Program-made: the position numbers and the translations under genes
The notes under the pieces: model-generated
What the model was told of the DNA's origin: nothing
The model's input: the letters and a program-made list of their open reading frames with translations, nothing else
The model's database searches: none
Origin: Shewanella marinintestina
GTDB taxonomy: Bacteria; Pseudomonadota; Gammaproteobacteria; Enterobacterales; Shewanellaceae
NCBI RefSeq assembly: GCF_023283845.1
Contig: NZ_JAKILC010000027.1
Coordinates: 1-42,147, forward strand
Reading direction: 5' to 3'
DNA: 42,147 bases
Part shown: positions 6,724-14,572 of the stretch, piece after piece
Position numbering within the stretch: the first letter of the stretch is position 1
Layout of the letters: every line of letters starts with the position of its first letter

Positions 6724-8652
6724 ATGCCTGTTATTACACTTCCTGACGGAAGCAAACGCGAGTTTGCTCACTCTGTTTCTACTTTAGATGTTGCTGCTGA
6801 CATTGGTCCTGGTCTTGCTAAAGCGTGTATCGCTGGTCGCGTGAACGGTGAACTAAAAGACGCATGTGATTTGATTGAAACTGATTCAGATCTTTCAATC
6901 ATCACAGCTAAAGATGAAGAGGGTGTTGAAATTCTTCGTCACTCTTGTGCTCACTTGCTAGGTCATGCGATCAAGCAATTGTTCCCTGAAACCAAAATGG
7001 CTATTGGCCCAGTTATCGATAATGGTTTCTACTATGACATCGACTTAGACCATAAGTTGACTCAGGAAGATATCGATGCGCTAGAAAAGCGTATGGCTGA
7101 ACTTGCTAAAACTAACTATGCGGTTGATAAGCGCGTTGTTAGCTGGCAAGAAGCGCGTGATACATTTGAATCTCGCGGTGAAGTTTACAAAATGGCGATT
7201 TTGGATGAGAACATTCCAAAAGACTCTACGCCAGCACTGTATCACCATGAAGAATATATCGACATGTGTCGTGGCCCGCACGTACCAAACATGAGGTTCT
7301 GTCAGAACTTTAAGTTGATGAGTGTGGCTGGTGCATACTGGCGCGGTAACTCAGATAACAAGATGTTGCAACGTGTATACGGCACAGCTTGGGCTGATAA
7401 GAAAGCCCTTAAAGTGCACCTTAACCGTCTTGAAGAAGCGGCGAAGCGTGACCACCGTAAAATTGGTAAGCAGTTAGACCTTTACCATATGCAAGAAGAA
7501 GCACCGGGTATGGTGTTCTGGCATAACGATGGTTGGAGCCTGTTCCTAGAGCTTGAGAAGTTTATTCGTCAAAAGCTAGGTCAGTACACTTACCAAGAAG
7601 TAAAAGGCCCATTAATGATGGACCGTGTACTTTGGGAACGCAGTGGTCACTGGGACAAGTATTCAGAAGCGATGTTTACTACTAGCTCTGAAAACCGCGA
7701 ATATGCAGTTAAGCCAATGAACTGTCCTGGTCACGTACAGATCTTTAACCAAGGTCTTAAGTCATACCGTGACTTGCCATTGCGTATGGCTGAGTTTGGT
7801 TGTTGTCACCGTAACGAACCATCAGGTTCATTACACGGCCTAATGCGTGTACGTGGTTTCACTCAAGATGATGCGCATATCTTCTGTACTGAAGAACAAG
7901 TTCAGCAAGAAGTAAGTGCATGTATCAAGATGGTTTACGATACATACGAAACATTCGGCTTTAGCAATATCGTTGTTAAGCTTTCTACACGTCCTGAAAA
8001 GCGTATCGGCGATGACGATATGTGGGATCGCGCAGAGGAAGCTCTTAAGCAAGCATTGACTGCTAACGATATTGAATTTGAAATTTTACCGGGCGAGGGC
8101 GCATTTTATGGTCCTAAGATTGAATTTACATTGCACGATTGTCTAGACAGAGCGTGGCAATGTGGTACAGTGCAGCTCGATTACGCGTTACCTGGTCGTT
8201 TAGGTGCAACTTACGTTGCTGAAGATAACAGTCGTCAAACACCTGTTATGATCCACCGAGCGATTTTAGGTTCGTTAGAGCGCTTCTTGGGTATTCTAAT
8301 TGAAGAGTACGCAGGCAAGTTCCCTGCTTGGTTGTCGCCAGTTCAAGTTGTTGTAATGAATATTACCGACAAACAGTCGGATTATGTCGATAATGTCGTC
8401 AATATCTTCAAAGAACATGGAATTCGTGCAACTAAAGACTTGAGGAATGAGAAGATAGGCTTTAAAATACGCGAACATACCTTAAGGCGTGTGCCTTATC
8501 TGTTGGTCGTAGGTGATCAAGAGATGGAAAATAAGGAAGTAGCGGTGCGTACCCGTGAAGGCGTTGACTTAGGTAAAATGCAAATCGAAGAATTTGCTAC
8601 TAAGCTCAAGAACCAGATTTCGCTCCGTAGTCTCAATTTGTTGGAGGATTAG
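6724..8652 (+). CDS. thrS: Threonyl-tRNA synthetase
   Basis: The protein charges tRNA-Thr with threonine. The chosen ATG at 6724 follows AAAAGGAAATATC and gives 642 residues, the same as E. coli ThrRS. An in-frame GTG at 6694 would add ten residues without a ribosome site. Order: TGS domain, editing domain (HSCAH and CRGPH), class II catalytic core with MNCPGH, motif 2 RNEPSGSLHGLMRVRGFTQDD and motif 3 near MIHRAILGSLERF, then the anticodon-binding domain. The zinc ligands Cys, His and His are present. It is the first gene of thrS-infC-rpmI-rplT. Confidence 0.98.
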   Translation: MPVITLPDGSKREFAHSVSTLDVAADIGPGLAKACIAGRVNGELKDACDLIETDSDLSIITAKDEEGVEILRHSCAHLLGHAIKQLFPETKMAIGPVIDNGFYYDIDLDHKLTQEDIDALEKRMAELAKTNYAVDKRVVSWQEARDTFESRGEVYKMAILDENIPKDSTPALYHHEEYIDMCRGPHVPNMRFCQNFKLMSVAGAYWRGNSDNKMLQRVYGTAWADKKALKVHLNRLEEAAKRDHRKIGKQLDLYHMQEEAPGMVFWHNDGWSLFLELEKFIRQKLGQYTYQEVKGPLMMDRVLWERSGHWDKYSEAMFTTSSENREYAVKPMNCPGHVQIFNQGLKSYRDLPLRMAEFGCCHRNEPSGSLHGLMRVRGFTQDDAHIFCTEEQVQQEVSACIKMVYDTYETFGFSNIVVKLSTRPEKRIGDDDMWDRAEEALKQALTANDIEFEILPGEGAFYGPKIEFTLHDCLDRAWQCGTVQLDYALPGRLGATYVAEDNSRQTPVMIHRAILGSLERFLGILIEEYAGKFPAWLSPVQVVVMNITDKQSDYVDNVVNIFKEHGIRATKDLRNEKIGFKIREHTLRRVPYLLVVGDQEMENKEVAVRTREGVDLGKMQIEEFATKLKNQISLRSLNLLED

Positions 8653-8655
8653 GTC

Positions 8656-9198
8656 ATAAAGATCAAAAAAACAGCAGGGCGCCAGGCGGCCCCGAACAGA
8701 ATCAACGAGCTCATCGTTGGTGTATCTGAAGTCCGTCTAAACGGTTTAGATGGTGAGCAGTTAGGCATCTTAACTATTAAAGAAGCACAAGAAGTTGCTG
8801 ATGAAGCCGGTGTGGATTTAGTAGAAATTAGCCCTAATGCTGAGCCGCCAGTTTGTCGTGTTATGGACTACGGTAAGTTCCTTTTTGACAAAGCAAAAGC
8901 TCAAAAAGAACAAAAGAAGAAGCAGAAAATTGTACAGGTGAAGGAAATTAAATTCCGTCCCGGTACAGACGAAAACGACTACCAGGTAAAACTACGCAAC
9001 CTGACTCGTTTTCTAGAAGACGGCGACAAAGCGAAAGTAACGCTGCGTTTCCGTGGTCGTGAGATGGCTCACCAAAGTTTAGGTATGGATCTTTTGAACC
9101 GTATCAAAGCTGATTTGGAAGTCATAGCAGTAGTGGAGTCTTTCCCGAAAATGGAAGGTCGCCAAGCTGTTATGGTTCTTGCGCCGAAAAAGAAATAG
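8656..9198 (+). CDS. infC: Translation initiation factor IF-3, with a non-canonical AUA start
   Basis: There is no ATG, GTG or TTG at the expected place. Reading frame and homology run upstream of GTG 8812 to ATA at 8656, which lies 8 nt after GGAGG (8643-8647). This gives 180 residues, the length of E. coli IF-3, beginning (M)KIKKTAGRQAAPNRIN. IF-3 binds the 30S subunit and rejects non-AUG codons. E. coli infC uses AUU for autoregulation, and an AUA codon here would serve the same purpose. The C-terminal half contains VKEIKFRPGTDENDYQVK and ends MVLAPKKK. The start lies 3 bp after the thrS stop. Confidence 0.95.
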   Translation: MKIKKTAGRQAAPNRINELIVGVSEVRLNGLDGEQLGILTIKEAQEVADEAGVDLVEISPNAEPPVCRVMDYGKFLFDKAKAQKEQKKKQKIVQVKEIKFRPGTDENDYQVKLRNLTRFLEDGDKAKVTLRFRGREMAHQSLGMDLLNRIKADLEVIAVVESFPKMEGRQAVMVLAPKKK

Positions 9199-9199
9199 T

Positions 9200-9250
9200 A
9201 AGGCAACCTTAAAAGTAGTAGGGGCCTCTTGAGGTTTCCTACTCGCCTTG
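9200..9250 (+). promoter_or_regulatory. Candidate L20 autoregulatory structure before rpmI
   Basis: In the 87-bp infC-rpmI gap, AGTAGG (9217-9222) pairs with CCTACT (9238-9243), with an inner CCTC-TT-GAGG stem. AAGGC (9200-9204) can close with GCCTT (9245-9249). E. coli rpmI-rplT is repressed by L20 binding structured leader RNA upstream of rpmI. The position and multi-stem form fit, but no L20-site sequence match was verified. Confidence 0.5.
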
Positions 9251-9285
9251 CGTTTTATTAATTGTCCCAATGCGGAGTTTTAGCA

Positions 9286-9480
9286 ATGCCTAAAATGAAA
9301 ACAGACAAGGGTGTACAAAAGCGTTTTAAGAAAACCGCTAACGGTTTTAAGCGCAAGCAAGCCCATTTACGTCATATTTTGACCAAGAAGAGCACTAAGC
9401 GTAAACGTCACTTACGTGCAAAATGTCAAGTAGCTAAGTCTGATGTGCCAGCAATCGCACGTCAACTACCATACGCTTAA
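9286..9480 (+). CDS. rpmI: 50S ribosomal protein L35
   Basis: The 64-residue basic protein begins MPKMKTDKGVQKRFKKT and contains HILTKKSTKRKRHLR, both standard for bL35. The ATG at 9286 follows GCGGAG. An upstream start at 9262 would add eight unrelated residues. It is a component of the large ribosomal subunit, encoded between infC and rplT as in most bacteria, and probably translationally coupled with rplT under L20 control. Confidence 0.97.
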   Translation: MPKMKTDKGVQKRFKKTANGFKRKQAHLRHILTKKSTKRKRHLRAKCQVAKSDVPAIARQLPYA

Positions 9481-9498
9481 TTAAAGGAGCAATGAACA

Positions 9499-9858
9499 AT
9501 GCCTAGAGTTAAGCGTGGTGTAACCGCTCGTGCTCGTCACAAGAAAGTACTTAAATTAGCTAAAGGTTATTATGGCGCTCGTAGCCGTACTTACCGTGTT
9601 GCTGTTCAAGCAGTAACTAAAGCTGGTCAATATGCTTACCGTGACCGTCGTCAAAAGAAACGTCAATTCCGTCAACTATGGATTGCACGTATCAATGCGG
9701 CATCTCGTCAAAATGGTCTGTCTTACAGCCGTTTCATTAATGGTTTGAAAAAAGCATCAATCGAAATCGACCGTAAGATCCTGGCTGACATCGCTGTTTT
9801 CGATAAAGTTGTATTTGCAACTTTAGTTGAAAAAGCAAAAGACGCTTTAGCTAAGTAA
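9499..9858 (+). CDS. rplT: 50S ribosomal protein L20
   Basis: The 119-residue protein begins MPRVKRGVTARARHKKVLKL and carries GYYGARSRTYRVA and AYRDRRQKKRQFRQLWIARI, typical of bL20, an early 23S rRNA-binding assembly protein. In E. coli it also represses its own operon. AAAGGAG lies 10 bp before the ATG. A strong terminator follows, so the operon ends here instead of continuing to pheST as in E. coli. Confidence 0.98.
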   Translation: MPRVKRGVTARARHKKVLKLAKGYYGARSRTYRVAVQAVTKAGQYAYRDRRQKKRQFRQLWIARINAASRQNGLSYSRFINGLKKASIEIDRKILADIAVFDKVVFATLVEKAKDALAK

Positions 9859-9876
9859 TTAGTTTAGAATCTTTCG

Positions 9877-9906
9877 AAAAGGGAGCCTCAGGGCTCCCTT
9901 TTTTTA
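9877..9906 (+). terminator. Terminator of thrS-infC-rpmI-rplT
   Basis: GGGAGCC-TCAG-GGCTCCC with seven or more T following, and flanking A bases that extend the stem. Confidence 0.95.
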
Positions 9907-10132
9907 TATCTATAATTCGGCGTTATGTCGTTTAAGAGTATGGGTTGATGGGGCACAATGCAGCTGTTTTGTCGCTGTGCCGAGCAAACCTTGTTGTACG
10001 CTTTAACCTTTTATACTGATTAATTAGAGGGCTTTAGCAATCTTAAGGTACATGGCGAACTGGGCTTACAAATGGGAGGTTGATAAATTGATTTCGTTAT
10101 CAAAATTGTTCATTTATGCAATTTTAGCCAAT
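9907..10132. other. Intergenic region between two terminators
   Basis: No ORF with a ribosome site was found. GGCA (9952) plus CAGC (9961) can pair with GCTGTGCC near 9974-9981, a hairpin with a 5-nt bulge. No promoter or RNA gene is recognised. Confidence 0.4.
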
Positions 10133-10163
10133 AAAAAAGCCAACTATTTCAGTTGGCTTTTTC
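10133..10163 (-). terminator. Terminator of trxB
   Basis: AAAAAAGCCAACT-atttc-AGTTGGCTTTTT, 20 bp beyond the trxB stop, with A/T tracts on both sides, so it can work on either strand. Confidence 0.9.
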
Positions 10164-10180
10164 AATTATAGCTTTAAGGA

Positions 10181-11131
10181 TTACTGCGCGTCTAAGAAGC
10201 GCTCTGCATCTAATGCAGCCATACAACCAGTGCCAGCAGAAGTAATTGCTTGACGGTAATGTTGGTCCATTACGTCACCTGCGGCGAATACGCCTTTAAT
10301 GCTAGTTTGAGTCGCATTGCCATTTAGGCCGCTTTCTACTTTGATGTAACCATTGTTCATTTCAAGTTGGCCTTCAAACATAGAAGTGTTTGGCTTATGA
10401 CCAATAGCAACGAAAACACCAGCAACTTCTAGGTCGTTAATTGCACCATCTTTGGTGCTCTTCATCTTAAGACCTGTAACACCCATTTGGTCGCCAACAA
10501 CTTCATCAAGCGTGTTGTCTAAGTGAAGCACGATATTACCGTTCTCAACTTTATCCATTAGGCGCTTAGTTAAGATCTTTTCGCTGCGGAAGCTATCACG
10601 ACGGTGAATAAGGTGAACTTCAGATGCGATGTTACTTAGGTAAAGAGCTTCTTCAACAGCAGTGTTACCACCACCGATCACGGCAACTTTCTGGTTACGA
10701 TAGAAGAAACCGTCACAGGTTGCACATGCGGATACACCACGACCTTTAAATGCCTCTTCTGATTCAAGGCCAAGGTACATAGCTGAAGCACCTGTAGAGA
10801 TGATTAGCGAATCACAAGTGAATTCGCCATTGTCGCCTTTAAGCTGGAAAGGGCGCACATTAAGGTTCACTTCGTTGATGTGATCAAAAATGATTTCAGT
10901 TTCAAACTTTTCAGCGTGCTTTTGCATGCGTTCCATTAGTGCAGGACCTGTCAGGTCTTCAGCATCACCAGGCCAGTTTTCAACTTCAGTGGTTGTTGTT
11001 AGCTGGCCACCTTGCTGCATACCTGTGATCAAAACAGGCTTTAAATTTGCGCGAGCAGCGTAAACTGCTGCTGTGTAGCCTGCCGGGCCAGAGCCCAGAA
11101 TAAGTAGTTCACAATGTCTAGCTTGGGTCAT
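10181..11131 (-). CDS. trxB: Thioredoxin reductase
   Basis: The 316-residue flavoprotein passes electrons from NADPH through FAD to thioredoxin in the cytosol. Visible are the FAD motif GSGPAGYTAAVYAARA near residue 12, the redox-active CATC in SACATCDGFFYRNQ near residue 136, the NADPH motif GGGNTAVEEALYL, and the C-terminal FAD motif GVFAAGDVMDQHYRQAITSA. The length agrees with E. coli TrxB. It is a single gene with its own terminator, convergent with the ribosomal protein operon. It supplies reduced thioredoxin, one reductant for the NrdAB reductase encoded in this window. Confidence 0.97.
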   Translation of the reverse strand: MTQARHCELLILGSGPAGYTAAVYAARANLKPVLITGMQQGGQLTTTTEVENWPGDAEDLTGPALMERMQKHAEKFETEIIFDHINEVNLNVRPFQLKGDNGEFTCDSLIISTGASAMYLGLESEEAFKGRGVSACATCDGFFYRNQKVAVIGGGNTAVEEALYLSNIASEVHLIHRRDSFRSEKILTKRLMDKVENGNIVLHLDNTLDEVVGDQMGVTGLKMKSTKDGAINDLEVAGVFVAIGHKPNTSMFEGQLEMNNGYIKVESGLNGNATQTSIKGVFAAGDVMDQHYRQAITSAGTGCMAALDAERFLDAQ

Positions 11132-11421
11132 TAGTTTCTCCGTTCCTTAACGAATGCGGTACAGCAAGGGGAATTGCTTCCCTCTTGTTTTTACGAATTG
11201 CTGCGATTGTATGGAATTTCCGGAGGCTGGTAAAGCTCTGTCTTAGTGTTTAACCTTGCAGGAAGTTAGCTTATGTAGTGATATTTGACGGTTTTTGTTG
11301 GGTTTAAGCTGCTCCTTATCACATTTTGGTTTATTCTATACCGCAAAGAAAGACAGTTGGCTTGTTTGCAGTGTCAAACTTACAGAGTCATAACCTAAAG
11401 CTAAAAGAAAAAGGAAGTGTT
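11132..11421. other. Divergent trxB / carboxypeptidase intergenic region
   Basis: Contains a short hairpin, GGGGAA-TTGC-TTCCC, in the trxB leader near 11169. An in-frame extension of the carboxypeptidase begins at 11326 but lacks a ribosome site. No other feature is supported. Confidence 0.4.
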
Positions 11422-12549
11422 ATGCGCATTACCGCGAATTTTGATAGTGGCAATATTGAAGTTATCAATCTAGATAACAAAGATGATGTTCAGTTAGCGA
11501 TCCGTCCTGATGAAGGTGGTGAGTTTTTTCAATGGTTTAACTTCAAATTAGAAGGGGTTGTGGGTAACCAATATACGCTTAACATCGTAAACGCGGATAA
11601 AGCTTCGTACACTAAAGGCTGGGAAGATTATCAAGCGGTTGCCACTTACGATAGACAAAACTGGTTCCGCTTACCGACAGAATATGTTGACGGCAAGCTT
11701 TCAATCCAAGTTGACCTAGATTGTGATGCGATTCAAATTGCCTATTTTGCGCCTTATAGCTACGAGCGTCACCAAGATCTGCTCGCTGCCGTGCAAGTAC
11801 ACCCACAAGTTAGCCTTGAACATTTAGGCTTAACTTTAGACGGTCGTGATATGACCTTGGTTAAAATCGGTGATGGCGATGAAGATAAAGCGAATATCTG
11901 GATCACTGCGCGTCAACACCCGGGTGAGACAATGGCTGAATGGTTAGTCGAAGGCTTGATGAACAACCTATTAGACAGTGACTGCCCAACGGCGAAAGCA
12001 TTGCTGGATAAAGCGAACTTTTATATCGTACCGAACATGAATCCAGACGGAAGTGCGCGTGGGCATTTGCGTACTAACGCCGTAGGTACCAATCTAAACC
12101 GTGAATGGAAAACACCTTCTTTAGAGAAGAGCCCTGAAGTTCTGTATGTGGTTAATAAGATGAAAGAAACCGGTGTGGATCTGTTTTACGATGTACACGG
12201 TGATGAAGGCCTGCCATATGTGTTCCTTGCAGGCTGTGAAGGCGTACCAGCCTTTACTCAAGAAGATGCTGCGCGCCAACAAGCGTTTGTTGATGCTCTA
12301 CTGATGGCGAGCCCAGATTTCCAAGATAAGTTTGGTTACGATAAAGACGAGCCTGGTCAGGCAAACCTAACAGTAGCTTCTAACTGGGTTGCTCATACAT
12401 TTGGATGCCTTTCAAATACCCTTGAAATGCCATTTAAAGACAATGCCAATATGCCAGATCTAATGGCGGGTTGGTCACCTGAGCGTTGTATTTATCTAGG
12501 TGAAGCTTCATTGATTGCAATGAATGCTGTCGTTGATAAACTTAAATAA
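11422..12549 (+). CDS. M14-family zinc carboxypeptidase
   Basis: The ATG at 11422 follows AAAAGGAAGTGTT, giving 375 residues. There is no signal peptide, so it is probably cytosolic. An N-terminal beta-rich domain of about 140 residues precedes the peptidase domain. The latter has the zinc motif ARQHPGETMAEW (His and Glu ligands), NMNPDGSARGHLRTNAVG with NLNREW, the third zinc ligand in YDVHGDEG, and the likely catalytic Glu in NTLEMPFKDN. The form resembles cytosolic carboxypeptidase (CCP-like) M14 proteins common in Shewanella and related genera. The substrate is unknown. Confidence 0.9.
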   Translation: MRITANFDSGNIEVINLDNKDDVQLAIRPDEGGEFFQWFNFKLEGVVGNQYTLNIVNADKASYTKGWEDYQAVATYDRQNWFRLPTEYVDGKLSIQVDLDCDAIQIAYFAPYSYERHQDLLAAVQVHPQVSLEHLGLTLDGRDMTLVKIGDGDEDKANIWITARQHPGETMAEWLVEGLMNNLLDSDCPTAKALLDKANFYIVPNMNPDGSARGHLRTNAVGTNLNREWKTPSLEKSPEVLYVVNKMKETGVDLFYDVHGDEGLPYVFLAGCEGVPAFTQEDAARQQAFVDALLMASPDFQDKFGYDKDEPGQANLTVASNWVAHTFGCLSNTLEMPFKDNANMPDLMAGWSPERCIYLGEASLIAMNAVVDKLK

Positions 12550-12577
12550 GTATTTGGGATAAGCTAAGAGGTAGCCA

Positions 12578-12895
12578 ATGGCATTAGTTAATTGTCCTAG
12601 CTGTAATAAACGTATCTCAAGTATGGCCAAAGAGTGTAACCACTGTAAGGCAAGCATCTCTGCTGACAATGAAAGCCTAAAAGTGATCAGTCATATTAAG
12701 CGTTCTAATCAGTTAATGAATCAGAGCTTTTTAGCGTTGACCCTTTTTATTGGTGGCGTAGTGACTTGGTTTTGGGGCGGAGAGCCCGCAGAAGGAGCTC
12801 GCTCCTATATTGCAGTAGGCGCATTTTCTCTAGGTTTTGTGGGCTACTTGATCACTCGTGTACAAATTGTGCTGCATAAACGGAAAAAAGTATGA
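12578..12895 (+). CDS. Small zinc-ribbon membrane protein
   Basis: The 105-residue protein has an N-terminal zinc ribbon (NCPSCNKRISS and CNHCKA) followed by two hydrophobic segments, near residues 50-67 and 75-95, and a basic tail HKRKKV. It is probably an inner-membrane protein with a cytosolic zinc ribbon. I do not recognise a named family. Its stop overlaps the next start as ATGA, so it is translationally coupled to the yeaC-like gene. Confidence 0.8.
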   Translation: MALVNCPSCNKRISSMAKECNHCKASISADNESLKVISHIKRSNQLMNQSFLALTLFIGGVVTWFWGGEPAEGARSYIAVGAFSLGFVGYLITRVQIVLHKRKKV

Positions 12896-13173
12896 CCGAT
12901 ATAAATAAAGTTATCGATGAAATGCCTGATGAAGTCTATCAGCGTCTATTGAGTGGCGTAGAGCTTGGAAAGTGGGAAGATGGCACCTTGCTAACACCTG
13001 AGCAGCGCGCATCGACTCAACAGGTTGTTATGCTCTATCAAGCTAGGCGATTACAACAAACCGACCACTTTACAATTAATAGCGATGGTAAAGTGAACGA
13101 GTTGTCGAAGTCTGAGCTTAAAAAACAGTTTAAAGGCGAGTCAATCGCAGAGTTCAGCCAAGACGAACTGTAA
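12892..13173 (+). CDS. yeaC: DUF1315 protein YeaC
   Basis: The 93-residue acidic protein contains MPDEVYQRLLSGVELGKWED, then LTPEQRASTQQVVMLYQARR, the pattern of the YeaC/DUF1315 family, which has no known function. The start overlaps the preceding stop by four bases (ATGA). A terminator follows. The ansA gene faces it, a neighbourhood seen in related bacteria. Confidence 0.85.
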   Translation: MTDINKVIDEMPDEVYQRLLSGVELGKWEDGTLLTPEQRASTQQVVMLYQARRLQQTDHFTINSDGKVNELSKSELKKQFKGESIAEFSQDEL

Positions 13174-13200
13174 TTTAGTCGCTTAATTGAGCCTTCTAAT

Positions 13201-13232
13201 AAAAAGCCCTATAAATATAAAGGGCTTTTTTA
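13201..13232. terminator. Bidirectional terminator between yeaC and ansA
   Basis: AAAAAGCCCT-ataaatata-AGGGCTTTTTT; A and T tracts on both sides serve both convergent genes. Confidence 0.92.
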
Positions 13233-13259
13233 TTGTTCTTCATGCACTGATAATCAGGT

Positions 13260-14276
13260 TTAATCAGAGGTGAGTTCACCAGCAATTGAAGTTTTCATTG
13301 CTGTACGGATTTCTTCAGGGGACATATCGGTTGATAATAGATAATGCAGCTTTGTCAGCGCGGCTTCGGTCGTCATGTCATAGCCGCTTATAACACCAGC
13401 TTCAGCTAATGCATTACCTGTTGCGTAACCATCCATATTCACGCGCCCCTGCATACATTGGGTTAAGTTAACTAATACTATGCCACGTTCATGTGCATCT
13501 TTTAGCGTTTTAAGCAATGCGGGCGTTTGCGGCGCATTACCAACGCCAAAAGTCAGGAGAATAAGTGCTTTCACCGGTTGCTGTAGTATATTGGCAAAAA
13601 TCTCAGTATTGATCCCTGGATAAAGAGTCACTACACCAATTGGCTGTGGACTGATCTTAGCAACACTCAGCGAAATATTATTATCTATTACAGCGCGCTT
13701 TCCCGCATGCCAACGGATCTTAATCCCGGCTTCTAACAAAAGCGGAAAGTTCGGTGACGCAAAGGCGTTAAAGCCATCTGCGTGTGCTTTTGTTGTGCGG
13801 TTACCTCTAAATAGCTTGTTATTGAAAAACAAACATACTTCAGCCACAGGATAATTAGCTGCAATATATAACGCGTTTAAAAGATTGGTTTGACCGTCAG
13901 ATCTAAGCTGCGCAAGCGGAATTTGTGAACCGGTTACTATGACTGGCTTTTGTAGGCCTTGAAGCATAAAAGACAGTGCTGAGGCTGTAAATGCCATAGT
14001 GTCAGTACCGTGCAGAATAACGAAACCATCATATTTATCATAGTTTGCTTTAATATCATCCGCGATCATTTGCCAATCAGTTGGCTTCATATTCGATGAA
14101 TCAATCAGTGGGGCATATTCACTAATTACAAAATCAGGCATTTCATCATGGTAAAACTCAGGCATTGCTTTTACGCAGCCAGTTAGAAAATCGGCAACAG
14201 GTGCAAAACCGTGTTCGGTTTTTTGCATTCCAATGGTGCCGCCCGTGTAGGCTACATAAATTGATCGTTTAGTCAT
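13260..14276 (-). CDS. ansA: Cytoplasmic L-asparaginase I
   Basis: The 338-residue enzyme hydrolyses asparagine to aspartate and ammonia. The two catalytic threonine regions are visible: AYTGGTIGMQ near residue 10 and ILHGTDTMAFTASAL near residue 90. No signal peptide is present, so this is the cytoplasmic type I form, with length equal to E. coli AnsA. It lies downstream of sppA on the same strand, as in E. coli (sppA-ansA), but a terminator and about 300 bp separate them here, so it probably has its own promoter. Confidence 0.95.
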   Translation of the reverse strand: MTKRSIYVAYTGGTIGMQKTEHGFAPVADFLTGCVKAMPEFYHDEMPDFVISEYAPLIDSSNMKPTDWQMIADDIKANYDKYDGFVILHGTDTMAFTASALSFMLQGLQKPVIVTGSQIPLAQLRSDGQTNLLNALYIAANYPVAEVCLFFNNKLFRGNRTTKAHADGFNAFASPNFPLLLEAGIKIRWHAGKRAVIDNNISLSVAKISPQPIGVVTLYPGINTEIFANILQQPVKALILLTFGVGNAPQTPALLKTLKDAHERGIVLVNLTQCMQGRVNMDGYATGNALAEAGVISGYDMTTEAALTKLHYLLSTDMSPEEIRTAMKTSIAGELTSD

Positions 14277-14515
14277 TTGATTTTGTTTTTTAGTTTTAGA
14301 TTAAATCACGGTGCAGGGATTATATACCTAAAGCCATGATAGATGCAGGGGATAACACGTAATAATCCTACATGAGGCGCACTAAAATTCTATTTTGATA
14401 AACAGCAGCGTTAAAATCTCTAGCGCTTACGTTATGGGTTTAAATTTAGATGTAGCAAATTTGCTATAAATAGCTGTAATTAAATGGATGTTTAGTTGTA
14501 ATGGCTCTGAGTAAT
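14277..14515. other. Intergenic region upstream of ansA
   Basis: AT-rich, with no ORF carrying a ribosome site. It must hold the ansA promoter, but no clear -35/-10 pair was found. Confidence 0.4.
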
Positions 14516-14540
14516 AAAAAGCCCTGCGATTGCAGGGCTT
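14516..14540 (-). terminator. Terminator of sppA
   Basis: AAGCCCTGC-GATT-GCAGGGCTT; on the minus strand it is followed by TTTATTAC, fitting a terminator 33 bp after the sppA stop. Confidence 0.88.
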
Positions 14541-14572
14541 AGTCATCTTTTTAGTTGGGCACTAAATAGAAT

